This document shows, piece by piece, positions 10,126 to 18,226 of a stretch of 64,000 nt of DNA (the stretch's first letter is position 1; the number at the start of each line of letters is the position of its first letter). A program made the translations under genes and the position numbers. The notes under the pieces are model-generated. The model did no database searches. It saw only the letters and a program-made list of their open reading frames with translations, and was not told the DNA's origin. The DNA is from Clostridia bacterium (GTDB lineage: Bacteria; Bacillota; DAOUPZ01), in assembly GCA_030625885.1 (NCBI GenBank), contig DAOUPZ010000019.1, positions 1 through 64,000 of the forward strand. Reading direction: 5' to 3'.

Positions 10126-10974
10126 ATGAAGAAGCATTTAGCAAAGCTTTTGGGTGTTGATGAAGAACATATAAATAATAATGAGATTAAATATTTAACG
10201 ATTAATGAAATATGCGCTAATCCTTATCAACCTCGAAAAAACTTTGATATTGAAAGTTTGACTGAGCTTAAGGAATCTATTTTACAATATGGTGTCCTTC
10301 AACCTATTATTGTTCGCCATATTTCCAGCGGTAGTTATGAATTAGTTGCAGGTGAACGCCGTTGGCGAGCATCTCAGCTAGCAGGCTTAAGTGTTATACC
10401 TGCTGTGATTAAAGAACTTGATGATAAGATGATGGCTGAAATTGCTTTAATTGAAAATTTACAACGTGAAAATCTTTCTGTCGTTGATGAGGCTCAAGCT
10501 TATAGACAACTAATAGATCATTTTCAATATACGCAGGATCAATTATCTCATCGTATTGGTAAAAGTCAATCTTCTATTGCAAATAAACTTCGCTTACTTA
10601 AGTTACCTGATTTTATTCTTAAAGAACTCAATCTTAGCCGTATCTCTGAGCGCCATGCACGTGCCTTGTTGAAAATCAATGATTCTCAGCAGTTAAATGA
10701 ATGTTTGCGGGAGATAATTGATAATAACTTAACTGTCAAACACACAGAGGCATTAATTAATGATGTGCAATTAGGTAGAAATATTTCCCGGGAAATAAAG
10801 AAAAATCCTGTTCGAAAGAAACAAAGACGCAAGGTTATTATTAAAGATTTTCGGCTTTTTAAAAATACAATCGATAAATCTATTAAAACGCTTAAGGAAG
10901 GTGGTTTTAATGTAAGTGTTGATGAAGATATTGAGGAAAATAAAATGGAGTTACATATTATTATAAAGAAATAG
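10126..10974 (+). CDS. noc: Nucleoid occlusion protein Noc (ParB family)
   Basis: Noc is a ParB-like CTP-dependent DNA clamp that keeps the division septum off the nucleoid. The N-terminus (MKKHLAKLLG) resembles the membrane-binding amphipathic helix of Noc. Then come the ParB CTPase motifs (ANPYQPRKNF, GVLQPIIVR, ELVAGERRWRAS, ALIENLQREN) and a helix-turn-helix (LSHRIGKSQSSIANKLRLLKL). Its position after rsmG and a perfect Noc-binding palindrome inside its own gene (10783-10796) favour Noc over Spo0J/ParB, which is encoded separately at 13601-14494. The ATG at 10126 is preceded by AAGGATG; an ATG at 10114 lies inside that site. Confidence 0.93.
   Translation: MKKHLAKLLGVDEEHINNNEIKYLTINEICANPYQPRKNFDIESLTELKESILQYGVLQPIIVRHISSGSYELVAGERRWRASQLAGLSVIPAVIKELDDKMMAEIALIENLQRENLSVVDEAQAYRQLIDHFQYTQDQLSHRIGKSQSSIANKLRLLKLPDFILKELNLSRISERHARALLKINDSQQLNECLREIIDNNLTVKHTEALINDVQLGRNISREIKKNPVRKKQRRKVIIKDFRLFKNTIDKSIKTLKEGGFNVSVDEDIEENKMELHIIIKK
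10783..10796. promoter_or_regulatory. Noc-binding site (NBS) inside noc
   Basis: ATTTCCCGGGAAAT, a perfect 14-bp palindrome, is the consensus recalled for the Bacillus subtilis Noc-binding site. It sits in the 3' part of noc, much as parS lies in parB. Confidence 0.8.
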
Positions 10975-11267
10975 GTTTCAATTACAGACTTTACCTAGAT
11001 ATAAGGCGATTAAAATAAATATTATATATAATTTGGCTCTTCAATAAAGCGTGTTGTTGTCCTGAATTCAAAATCTAAAATTCTACATATTGGTAATAAA
11101 AATGACTATAACGAAATGCTATGAGATTTAATTAGATTACGAATTTGTATGAAAAGCAAAGGCAGGAGCGGGGACATTCACAAGGTATGAGTGGTGTGGA
11201 TACGTGTTGAAAGCACAACTCTAAATAAAATTTTTTTATTTGAAAGCATATATTATTATGTATGAGG

Positions 11268-11313
11268 ACACCAATCTATAAGTACTAAAAATTTAGTGCT
11301 TATAGATTGGTGT
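11268..11313. terminator. Long hairpin downstream of noc
   Basis: Arms of about 22 bp (ACACCAATCTATAAG... and its complement, with one G-T pair) are followed by TTTGCTTT. It could be a distal terminator for noc or a fragment of a mobile element; the T-run is poor. Confidence 0.45.
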
Positions 11314-11361
11314 TTGCTTTAGTTAAAATTTAACAATTTAATAGAAGAGTTTACTAGGATT

Positions 11362-11532
11362 ATGTTAACTATCTTTATCCTAGAATTAGGTTTTATTATA
11401 TCAGGAAGTTTGATTCTTGTTTTGTATATAAAGGGCGTAAAATAAGCAGGGTTTTTAATATTTTTATACTTATCCTTTGTTTTGGTTATTGGATTATTTT
11501 TTATTATTTACCAATGTAGAGAAATAAAATGA
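11362..11532 (+). pseudogene. Possible broken small two-helix membrane protein
   Basis: From the ATG at 11362 the frame codes 27 strongly hydrophobic residues (MLTIFILELGFIISGS... ending KGVK) and then meets TAA at 11443-11445. The same frame continues with 28 more hydrophobic residues ending YQCREIK before a TGA at 11530-11532. Read through, it would be a 56-residue protein with two membrane helices. The ribosome site is weak. AT-rich DNA often gives hydrophobic frames by chance, so this is only a suggestion. Confidence 0.2.
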
Positions 11533-11670
11533 ATAAATGAGATATTAATAATTTTAGAATTTTTTTGTTTAGCTAACTTATTCGGATGGGGGTATTTTAA
11601 TTAATGTAGTTATAATAAATATCTCTTAGGTAAATACTATCCTAATAGAAATAATGAATGAGGTGTTTAT

Positions 11671-12312
11671 ATGAAAAAATTACTTTATGTTACCTGTAAT
11701 TCAAAGCCTGAGAATTTATCTGCTAGTAAGTCTGTTGGCAGAGTGTTTATAGATGCATTAATTGAAGGTCACAGTGATTTTGAACTTAAGGAATTAGATC
11801 TTTACGAGATGTATCTTCCAAAACTTCAATATAAGTATTTTCAAGACAGAAATTCAGTAGTTGATTCACAGACGTATAGCAGCCTATCTCAGGAAGAGAA
11901 AAAAGATGTAGATAGAATAATTGAACTTGCTAATGAATTTAGAGAGACTGACTTTTATGTAATAGCAGTCCCTATGTGGAGTCTTATGTTTCCCGCACCA
12001 CTAAAAGAATACTTAGATTGTATAATACAAAATGATATAACAGTAAAGATTGATTCAGAAGATATAGGCGGGCTCTTAAGTGATAAAGAGAGAACGATGG
12101 TATATATTCAATCTTCTGGAGGAGGCATTCCATGGCTTCTAGAAAGAAAAATTAATCATGGTGGAACTTATATTAAGGATATATTTAAATTTATTGGCGT
12201 CAAAAACTTTTATGAAATTCTTGTTGATAAGACGGGGTTTACTATAGAAGAACAACTTGTAGCTATTGAACAAGGAAAGAAGGATGCCAGAGCTTTGGTA
12301 TCAAAGATTTAG
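11671..12312 (+). CDS. Flavodoxin-fold NAD(P)H-dependent FMN reductase / azoreductase
   Basis: This 213-residue protein of the flavodoxin-2 (AzoR/AcpD) family transfers hydride from NAD(P)H through FMN to quinones or azo compounds. The FMN phosphate-binding N-terminus (YVTCNSKPENLSASKSVG), the central AVPMWSLMFPAPLKEYLD segment and a glycine loop near QSSGGGIPW fit the family. The start ATG follows GAGGTG. It stands alone in AT-rich DNA between noc and comB, with hairpins on both sides and no operon partners, so it may be a later insertion into the origin region. The physiological substrate cannot be read from the sequence. Confidence 0.85.
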   Translation: MKKLLYVTCNSKPENLSASKSVGRVFIDALIEGHSDFELKELDLYEMYLPKLQYKYFQDRNSVVDSQTYSSLSQEEKKDVDRIIELANEFRETDFYVIAVPMWSLMFPAPLKEYLDCIIQNDITVKIDSEDIGGLLSDKERTMVYIQSSGGGIPWLLERKINHGGTYIKDIFKFIGVKNFYEILVDKTGFTIEEQLVAIEQGKKDARALVSKI

Positions 12313-12540
12313 GAATAAGTTCTCATATGAGATAAATTTCCTGATCTAGGATGATGAAACAATTGGGTTCTTTATGTAACGATTAGGAAGAATGGAAAGG
12401 GAATACGTTATTATGATAATGATATTTTAATAATAATAGAATTATAGGTGTGTTTCATTTGTAACTTTTTCGTAAGAATTATGTTATATTACTTTAAAAG
12501 TTATTTGGCAGCATCAGAAGAATATGATTTAAGATAAGAA

Positions 12541-12575
12541 AATCTCACATGTCATAGATTATGACATGTGAGATT
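12541..12575. repeat. Perfect 15-bp inverted repeat
   Basis: AATCTCACATGTCAT and its exact complement are separated by 5 nt. A T-run follows only on the minus strand, so it could end minus-strand transcription; it lies 230 nt past the flavin reductase stop. Confidence 0.55.
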
Positions 12576-12778
12576 TGTAATTGTTTTACGGATTATTTAC
12601 TGATAAAATTGTTAATAAGCTTTAATATTGATATATTATGCTGTTTCAAATAATGATTTATTAGGACAAAGGGTATATGTGTTAATAATATAACTTACTA
12701 GAAATAGTGAGGTGTTCAATTATATATAGTGAATATGAGAAGGGTAAAATATATATGATAACTATATTTTAATTTCAT

Positions 12779-12830
12779 TACTACGAAAGGACTGGGAGGA
12801 GAACGATCCATAACCAGTCCTTTCGTAGTA
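12779..12830. repeat. Perfect 17-bp inverted repeat downstream of comB
   Basis: TACTACGAAAGGACTGG and its exact complement flank an 18-nt loop. There is no proper T-run. It lies just past the end of the comB-parB-parA transcript and may be its 3' stem-loop. Confidence 0.55.
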
Positions 12831-12869
12831 TGGGAGTAAATTTTTTGGTTGTTTGTTTTGATTACTGAT

Positions 12870-13598
12870 TTAAGATGGTAAACTTTTATTTCTTATCAGA
12901 CCATTTTTATATTCTGGGACAATATGGTATTTATTAATTGTAAGGCAAAATTCAATATCTTTTTGGAGACCTAAATTAGTGAGTGTTTGATAATGAGTGG
13001 CTTGACTAATCCAATCCTTTAAGTTTTGTGAATTTGATGTATATAACGAATGTGCTGCTATTGCAAGATCAGTTAGAAAAAGATCGGCGGCTTGCATTGT
13101 AAGATAATGGATGATCAAACCTGCACAACTAATATCTTCTAGTGAGAATTTTCCATCTGTTCCCGCACATATTATTACGATATCTTTGTTCTCCTCTAAT
13201 AATTTATGAGCGACACTTTTAGCATTGATGAATGCTCCTATGTATATATGATGAGCCGGGGAAGCATAATGCAGTGCTTTTGTACCATTTGTAGTTGTAA
13301 TAATAATATGCTTATTTTTTACTTTTTCTGAAGTGTATTCTAATGGTGAATTTGATAGATTAAAACCTTTTATTTTTATCCCTTTTCTTTCTCCACCTAA
13401 TAGTTTCTCATCTGTAATTTTTGCAGCGATATCTTTTGCTTTTGCAATGCTTAGGCATGGTGTTATATTTGAACAATTGTTATTGCAAGCTTGAATCATA
13501 GTTGTTGTTGCTCTTAGTACATCAACTATAACAATATTTTTGTTAATAAAGGAATGGTTTTTTGCATTACTTGCTGTGGCTATCGCGTCTACTTTCAT
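12870..13598 (-). CDS. comB: 2-phosphosulfolactate phosphatase (ComB)
   Basis: ComB removes phosphate from 2-phosphosulfolactate to give sulfolactate, a step known from coenzyme M synthesis in methanogens. This 242-residue protein shows the family motifs IVDVLRATTT, GGERKGIKIKGFNLSNSPLEY, TTTNGTKAL and ICAGTDGKFSLED. It is 2 nt downstream of parB and clearly in the same operon. Coenzyme M genes are not otherwise present here. Sulfolactate is a known spore solute in Bacillus, so a sporulation role is a plausible inference. The substrate has not been tested here, and some ComB-like proteins may have other substrates. Confidence 0.85.
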   Translation of the reverse strand: MKVDAIATASNAKNHSFINKNIVIVDVLRATTTMIQACNNNCSNITPCLSIAKAKDIAAKITDEKLLGGERKGIKIKGFNLSNSPLEYTSEKVKNKHIIITTTNGTKALHYASPAHHIYIGAFINAKSVAHKLLEENKDIVIICAGTDGKFSLEDISCAGLIIHYLTMQAADLFLTDLAIAAHSLYTSNSQNLKDWISQATHYQTLTNLGLQKDIEFCLTINKYHIVPEYKNGLIRNKSLPS

Positions 13599-13600
13599 TC

Positions 13601-14494
13601 TTATTCACTTCCTTGAATATACTCGATAATTCGGTTCAAGTCTTCTAATGAATAATATTCTATTTCGATTTTCCCCCGTTTGTTTTTTGAAAGAGGATGA
13701 ATAGTTGCCTTAGTACTTAAATAATCCATTAAGTCTTCCTCAGCTTTTTGTAAATATATATCTTTAGGTACTTTTGGTTTGGGGATGGAACTTGTTCCAC
13801 GTGGAACATAAGTTTGCTGAATTGTTAATTGTTTGATTCTTTCTTCTGTTTTCCGTACTGAGTAACCATTATCAATAATTTCATTATAGAGCTGCTTTTG
13901 TGTAGCAGGCTTATCTTCTAAAGAGAGCAAGAGTTTAGCATGTCCTGAAGAAAGTGTTCCACGTGAAACACTTTCTTGAATATAATTTGGTAAACGAATA
14001 AGGCGGAGAATGTTAGCAATAGCAGAACGACTTCTACCCAAACGTTGTGCTAAATGATTCTGAGTATAAGAGAATTTATCCATTAAACTTTTTAAAGCAG
14101 AAGCCTCTTCTATAGGGGATAATTCCTCGCGTTGTATATTTTCGATTAAGGCAATTTCCATTACTTCTTGCTCGGATAAATTTCGTATAATGGCAGGAAT
14201 TTTAGTTAATTGAGTTTTTCTAGCAGCACGCCAACGCCTCTCTCCAGCGACAATTTCGTAACGTTGGTTTTCTATGGGTCGAATGATAATGGGTTGTACC
14301 ACACCATGTTCCTTAATAGATAGAGAAAGCTCTTCAATTTTTTCATTGTCAAAATGGGTGCGAGGTTGTGAAGGATTTGGGGAAATAAGGTCAATAGAAA
14401 TTTCTGCGATGTCTGATTCGTTTTTATCGGGTAAATCAGACAGCAATGCTTGCAGGCCTTTTCCGAGTCCAGCTTTAGATTTAGCCAAGATCAA
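13601..14494 (-). CDS. parB: Chromosome partitioning protein ParB (Spo0J)
   Basis: ParB is a CTP-dependent clamp that loads at parS near the origin, spreads and recruits condensin. The N-terminus (SKAGLGKGLQALLSD) is the ParA-stimulating segment of Spo0J. It is followed by SPNPSQPRTHF, GVVQPIIIRP, EIVAGERRWRAAR, ALIENIQREE and a helix-turn-helix with LAQRLGRSRSAIANILRLIRL, which reads parS. It overlaps the parA end by 14 nt. Two good parS sites lie inside the gene. It is distinct from Noc at 10126-10974. Confidence 0.97.
   Translation of the reverse strand: MILAKSKAGLGKGLQALLSDLPDKNESDIAEISIDLISPNPSQPRTHFDNEKIEELSLSIKEHGVVQPIIIRPIENQRYEIVAGERRWRAARKTQLTKIPAIIRNLSEQEVMEIALIENIQREELSPIEEASALKSLMDKFSYTQNHLAQRLGRSRSAIANILRLIRLPNYIQESVSRGTLSSGHAKLLLSLEDKPATQKQLYNEIIDNGYSVRKTEERIKQLTIQQTYVPRGTSSIPKPKVPKDIYLQKAEEDLMDYLSTKATIHPLSKNKRGKIEIEYYSLEDLNRIIEYIQGSE
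13793..13808. promoter_or_regulatory. parS site 1 (in parB)
   Basis: TGTTCCACGTGGAACA is a perfect 16-bp palindrome matching the parS consensus TGTTNCACGTGAAACA except for one G for A. Confidence 0.88.
13955..13970. promoter_or_regulatory. parS site 2 (in parB)
   Basis: TGTTCCACGTGAAACA matches the parS consensus at every position. Confidence 0.93.
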
Positions 14495-15242
14495 TCACTT
14501 CCTTTGCTAATTTTAAATAAACCTCCGCACCTCGAGAGTTGGGTGAATAAAGAGAAATTGGTTCTCCATAACTGGGGGCTTCGCTTAAGCGAACATTTCG
14601 AGGAATAAGTGTCTTAAACACTTTTTCTTTTCCATATGATCTTAATTCAGAAACAACCTGTGCGGATAATTTTGTGCGCGCATCAAACATAGTAAGTAAA
14701 AAACCAAGAATGTCAAGGTTTGGATTGAGATGACGTTGAACAAGTTGAATGGTTTGAGTTAATTGGGTTAATCCCTCAAGCGCAAAAAATTCACATTGGA
14801 TTGGAATAAGGACCTCACTTGCAGCAGTGAGAGCATTTAAAGTTAAAAGGCCTAAAGAGGGTGGACAATCAATTAAAATATAATCAAATTGATCTTTGAT
14901 GATAGTTAGAGGCCCTTTTAACTTTGTTTCACGTGATAAAGCAGAGACTAATTCAACTTCAGCACCAGCTAGGCTAATATGAGCAGGTATCAGAAATAAA
15001 TTAGTAACTTTAGTTGGAACAACTACGTCTTGGACAGGTGCATTATTAATTAATAGATCATATATACTTAAATCCAAAGAATTTTTATCAAGTCCTAACC
15101 CACTAGTTGCATTTCCCTGGGGGTCAGTATCAATAATTAAAACTTTTTTATTTAGGAGTGCAAGGTAAGCTCCAAGATTAATGGTAGTTGTGGTTTTACC
15201 TACGCCTCCTTTTTGATTAGTAATAGCAATAATTTTACCCAT
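14481..15242 (-). CDS. parA: Chromosome partitioning ATPase ParA (Soj)
   Basis: ParA/Soj is a deviant Walker ATPase that binds DNA as an ATP dimer, moves origins with ParB and, in Bacillus, also tunes DnaA activity. The N-terminal NQKGGVGKTTTTINLGA is the deviant Walker A motif; DTDPQGNATSGLG and the IDCPPSLGLLTLNAL Walker B region follow. The length (253 aa) is normal. The ATG is preceded by GGAGGTAAC. It is the first gene of a minus-strand parA-parB-comB operon. Confidence 0.97.
   Translation of the reverse strand: MGKIIAITNQKGGVGKTTTTINLGAYLALLNKKVLIIDTDPQGNATSGLGLDKNSLDLSIYDLLINNAPVQDVVVPTKVTNLFLIPAHISLAGAEVELVSALSRETKLKGPLTIIKDQFDYILIDCPPSLGLLTLNALTAASEVLIPIQCEFFALEGLTQLTQTIQLVQRHLNPNLDILGFLLTMFDARTKLSAQVVSELRSYGKEKVFKTLIPRNVRLSEAPSYGEPISLYSPNSRGAEVYLKLAKEVIDLG
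14925..14940. promoter_or_regulatory. Weak parS-like site (in parA)
   Basis: TGTTTCACGTGATAAA differs from the parS consensus at two positions in its right half. It lies in parA, about 1 kb from the good sites. Confidence 0.5.
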
Positions 15243-15813
15243 TCAGTTACCTCCTTATGAAATAAAAAATAGTATTTGCTGGGTGATAATTAAAAAAAAG
15301 TAAAAGTTAATCCTAAAAAGCAGGGAATATAATGAAAAAAGTATAACGAGTTGCCTATTCATATTACTTCGCATTTAATTATAACATTCCTCTATTTATT
15401 AATATATTAATATGCAATATTATAATATAAGCTAATATACAATATGAAAAAAATTACAATTATGCGATATATTAAATTTAATCAATAAATGTTGCTATAT
15501 ACAACGCATTAAATACATTACATAAATTTGATAACAAAGAACGAAACCGATAAGCTTTCTCGCTATTTCGATTTTAGGGAAAAGGGGAAAGGCTGCTTCC
15601 TTTGGTCGCTGAAAGGGGAAAGCAAAAAATCTGGATTAAAGCTAAAGAATAAAAGCTGAAGATAGATAATGAAAAAATTTTATGTAAATTATATATAATT
15701 TACATAAAAAGAAGGAAAAAAATAATATATGGAGAATACTGTAAAAATATAACTGTAGCAAAAACTAAGAATAATGATAAAATATTGTAAAGTTACATGA
15801 GGTGATTAAAAAA
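15243..15813. other. AT-rich gap between parA and divIC-like gene
   Basis: This gap should contain the divergent promoters. It includes a 32-nt perfect AT-rich palindrome (15678-15709, TTTTATGTAAATTAT and complement) and a G-rich stretch at about 15575-15620 with imperfect repeats of GGGGAAAG. No gene was seen. Confidence 0.55.
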
Positions 15814-16158
15814 TTGAATCGTGTAAAAAGAAAATCAAATAATCAAAATGATTATAAAATAACATACTTAAATAAAAATACGAAACAAAAAAATACTAAA
15901 ACTCTAAAATTGGGGATATTATGTCTACTTATATTTTTGGGTTGTAATTTTACTTATCAACAGTATAAAATATGGACATTAAATAATGAAATAAGTGAAG
16001 TTCAGGAACAATGTAAAATACAAGAAAAACATAATACTGATCTCAAGCAAAAAATAAAGTTACTTAACGATTCAGAGTATGTTGCAAAAGTTGCAAGAGA
16101 TAAACTAGGGCTTGTAAAAAAGGGGGAAAGCGTGTATAAGATTTCCGCAAATAATTAA
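15814..16158 (+). CDS. Septum formation initiator protein (FtsB/DivIC family)
   Basis: This is a small bitopic division protein, about 114 aa from the TTG at 15814. A basic cytoplasmic N-terminus of about 45 residues is followed by one membrane helix (LKLGILCLLIFLGCNF). An extracytoplasmic coiled coil (YQQYKIWTLNNEISEVQEQ...) and the characteristic end YVAKVARDKLGLVKKGE complete it. FtsB/DivIC proteins link the FtsQ/DivIB complex at the septum. The frame also has a GTG at 15802, but that overlaps the GAGGTG ribosome site, so TTG 15814 is preferred. It is followed by an S1-domain gene, the usual neighbour in Clostridia. Confidence 0.88.
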   Translation: MNRVKRKSNNQNDYKITYLNKNTKQKNTKTLKLGILCLLIFLGCNFTYQQYKIWTLNNEISEVQEQCKIQEKHNTDLKQKIKLLNDSEYVAKVARDKLGLVKKGESVYKISANN

Positions 16159-16207
16159 ATAATTAAAAAGAAGAAATAAAGGAGGGTGAAAACATAATAT
16201 AAGAACG

Positions 16208-16236
16208 TTGACATATATATGTTAGTAATGTATTCT
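16208..16236 (+). promoter_or_regulatory. SigA-type promoter of the S1-domain gene
   Basis: TTGACA (16208-16213), a 17-nt spacer and TATTCT (16231-16236) lie about 38 nt before the S1 gene start. Confidence 0.65.
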
Positions 16237-16274
16237 AAGGATATAATAAAAAAACTAAGGAGGAAGATTTTTGC

Positions 16275-16763
16275 ATGTCAATTGCAGTAGGAAGTGTGAT
16301 TTCTGGTGTTGTGACAGGTATTACTAAGTTTGGAGCATTTGTAGATATTGGTGAAGGAAAAACAGGGTTAGTTCATATTTCAGAAGTGGCTGATGCCTAT
16401 GTTAAAGATGTGAATGATTATTTAAAGGTAGCGGATAAGGTACAAGTTAAGATTATTAATATTGAAGATAATGGAAAAATCGGCTTATCAATACGTCAAG
16501 CACAGCCAAAGGTAGTATCTGTTTCACACGTTAAACAGGATAAAGAAGGAAAACCAAACTATCCAAGAAAAGAATTTAGGCAAGATAGAGGGAAACGGGA
16601 TAATCGGGGGAAAAGAGATAAAGTAGTTTCTCTTACATTTGAAGATAAACTGGCTAAATTCTTAAAAGATAGTGATGAAGTGCAACAAAGCTTAAAGCTA
16701 ACATCAGAATCTAGAAAAAGAAGAGGACGTAGCGGCGGAGGCGATTGCAAAGAGCAAAGATAA
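16275..16763 (+). CDS. S1 RNA-binding domain protein (YabR/GSP13-like)
   Basis: This 162-residue protein has one N-terminal S1 OB-fold (residues about 4-75: VGSVISGVVTGITKFGAFVDI ... IGLSIRQA). A basic, charged linker (about 85-120) and a short C-terminal FEDKLAKFLKDSDEVQQSLK tail rich in Arg and Gly follow. Such single-S1 proteins associate with ribosomes or RNA and are near divIC in many Clostridia and Bacilli. AAGGAGGA precedes the ATG. A hairpin follows before the ppx gene. Confidence 0.92.
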   Translation: MSIAVGSVISGVVTGITKFGAFVDIGEGKTGLVHISEVADAYVKDVNDYLKVADKVQVKIINIEDNGKIGLSIRQAQPKVVSVSHVKQDKEGKPNYPRKEFRQDRGKRDNRGKRDKVVSLTFEDKLAKFLKDSDEVQQSLKLTSESRKRRGRSGGGDCKEQR

Positions 16764-16788
16764 TTGCATATCGTTAATAATATTAGAG

Positions 16789-16820
16789 GAGTATTCCTAA
16801 AAAGGAATACTCTATCTTTT
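16789..16820 (+). terminator. Hairpin between S1 gene and ppx
   Basis: GAGTATTCCT pairs perfectly with AGGAATACTC over a 4-nt loop, followed by TATCTTTT. The ppx ribosome site follows at once, so it may only attenuate. Confidence 0.65.
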
Positions 16821-16835
16821 TGAAAAGGTGAGGAA

Positions 16836-17747
16836 ATGAAACAAGAAGCAGTGATAGATATCGGTACAAATTCAATAAGATTATTAGTTGGAGAAAAATC
16901 TAACCAGGGTGAAGTCATTCCTATTTATACGGATAATAAAATAACGCGTTTAGGGGACGGGGTAGATAAAAGTGGTTACCTTAATTCCCAAGCTATTATG
17001 CGAACATTAGAAGGATTAGTGGAATATAGGACAAAGATTACTAACATGAATATTGATATCTTTAGTATAATAGCAACAAGTGCTGTGCGTGATGCAAAAA
17101 ACAAAGAAAGTTTTGCTGAAAAAATTGCTGATATAATGGGAAGACCACTAGAAATATTGAGCGGAGAGGAAGAAGCACAGCTCAGTTATCTAGGTGTAAT
17201 TAAGGGATTGAAAAAAAATACAGAAAATATCTTGGTAATTGATATTGGAGGAGGCAGTACAGAAATAACCTGGGGGATATCTGAAAAAATAATTAACGCA
17301 CAAAGCTTACAAATGGGTGCGGTACGCTTAACAGAAAGATTCATAGAGAGGGATTGTATTAGCCAAAGAAATTACCAGGATATGATTAAATATATAAAGC
17401 AACAGTTAAAAGAACAGATAGACGTAAACCATTTAATATCTGAGATGCAGGTGATTGGAGTAGGTGGTACAGCAACAACCTGTGCAGCAATAGATCAAAA
17501 TATGGAAGTGTATAATAGGGAAAAGATACATGGTTATGTATTACAGGGAGAAAATATTGATAGGATTCAGAGTATCCTCCTATCAAAATCTCTAAAAGAA
17601 CGTCAAAAAGTTAAAGGACTACAACCTCAGCGAGCAGATATAATCGTCTCTGGTATTGCAGTTTTATTACAAACGTTGAAATATTTTAACTGTAAGGAAA
17701 TCATAATTAGTGAAACTGACTTGTTATATGGAAGATTGGCAAAGTAA
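16836..17747 (+). CDS. Exopolyphosphatase/guanosine pentaphosphatase family (Ppx/GppA)
   Basis: This 303-residue protein of the actin/hsp70-fold phosphatase family cleaves polyphosphate ends or pppGpp. It has the N-terminal phosphate loop IDIGTNSIRLLV, a second loop VIDIGGGSTEITW near residues 130-145, and the VGVGGTATTCAA segment. It is the short, two-domain form, lacking the C-terminal HD-like domain of Escherichia coli Ppx. Substrate preference cannot be told from sequence. It lies just before the tRNA cluster and is probably co-transcribed with the S1 gene. Confidence 0.92.
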   Translation: MKQEAVIDIGTNSIRLLVGEKSNQGEVIPIYTDNKITRLGDGVDKSGYLNSQAIMRTLEGLVEYRTKITNMNIDIFSIIATSAVRDAKNKESFAEKIADIMGRPLEILSGEEEAQLSYLGVIKGLKKNTENILVIDIGGGSTEITWGISEKIINAQSLQMGAVRLTERFIERDCISQRNYQDMIKYIKQQLKEQIDVNHLISEMQVIGVGGTATTCAAIDQNMEVYNREKIHGYVLQGENIDRIQSILLSKSLKERQKVKGLQPQRADIIVSGIAVLLQTLKYFNCKEIIISETDLLYGRLAK

Positions 17748-17795
17748 ATATGGAATAAATTTGTACTAAATACAGTAAATTATATCGTTTTTATC

Positions 17796-17825
17796 TTGAC
17801 AATACACACTAATGTGTTATATAAT
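17796..17825 (+). promoter_or_regulatory. Promoter of the tRNA cluster
   Basis: TTGACA (17796-17801), an 18-nt spacer and TATAAT (17820-17825) lie 21 nt before tRNA-Leu. Confidence 0.8.
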
Positions 17826-17846
17826 AAATCTTGCATTAAATTATAT

Positions 17847-17935
17847 GCCGGGGTGGCGGAACTGGCAGACGCACGGGACTTAAAATCCCGCGAGGCTTAC
17901 CCCTCGTACCGGTTCGATTCCGGTCCTCGGCACCA
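17847..17935 (+). tRNA. tRNA-Leu (anticodon TAA)
   Basis: This 89-nt class II tRNA folds as a cloverleaf with an acceptor stem GCCGGGG/CCTCGGC (one G-T pair). It has a long variable arm (CGAGGCTTACCCCTCG), the anticodon loop ACTTAAAAT region giving TAA, the GGTTCGATTCC T-arm and an encoded CCA end. Confidence 0.96.
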
Positions 17936-17953
17936 TAATTTCATAATATTTAT

Positions 17954-18029
<76 letters not shown>

Positions 18030-18036
18030 AGTTAAT

Positions 18037-18113
18037 GGCGGCGTAGCTCAGCTGGCTAGAGCATACGGTTCATACCCGTAGTGTCCAGAGTTCGAATCTC
18101 CGCGCCGCCACCA
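18037..18113 (+). tRNA. Elongator tRNA-Met (anticodon CAT)
   Basis: A fully paired acceptor stem (GGCGGCG/CGCCGCC), anticodon loop TTCATAC and an encoded CCA are visible. The body resembles elongator Met tRNAs more than the lysidine-modified tRNA-Ile, which shares the CAT anticodon. Confidence 0.92.
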
Positions 18114-18167
18114 TATATGATAATTTATCTGGGAGAATACTTGTAAGTCTACCAGGGAGAAGATAGC

Positions 18168-18200
18168 AATAGCAAGGGTTAAGAGCCCTTGCTATTTTTT
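18168..18200 (+). terminator. Terminator of the tRNA operon
   Basis: AATAGCAAGGG pairs with CCCTTGCTATT and is followed by Ts. Confidence 0.9.
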
Positions 18201-18226
18201 GTGTGAGCCCATGGCGAGCGTACAAT

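Larger units (their letters stand above)
10975..11670. other. AT-rich gap between noc and the flavin reductase
   Basis: No complete gene was recognised. The stretch holds a 22-bp hairpin (11268-11313) and a possible broken two-helix membrane peptide (11362-11532). Its very low GC and lack of conserved genes mark the start of an accessory patch inside an otherwise conserved origin region. Confidence 0.6.
12313..12869. other. Gap with two long hairpins
   Basis: No gene was seen. It contains the inverted repeats at 12541-12575 and 12779-12830 between the convergent flavin reductase and comB genes. Confidence 0.6.

Noticed and set aside
11160-11225. A possible rRNA fragment in the noc-downstream gap
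   Set aside because: The G-rich stretch does not match remembered 16S, 23S or 5S conserved blocks.
14925-14940. Third full parS site
   Set aside because: It has two mismatches in the right half; kept only as a weak site.
18037-18113. tRNA-Ile with a lysidine-modified CAT anticodon
   Set aside because: The acceptor and T-arm sequences fit elongator tRNA-Met better; a tRNA model search would settle it.
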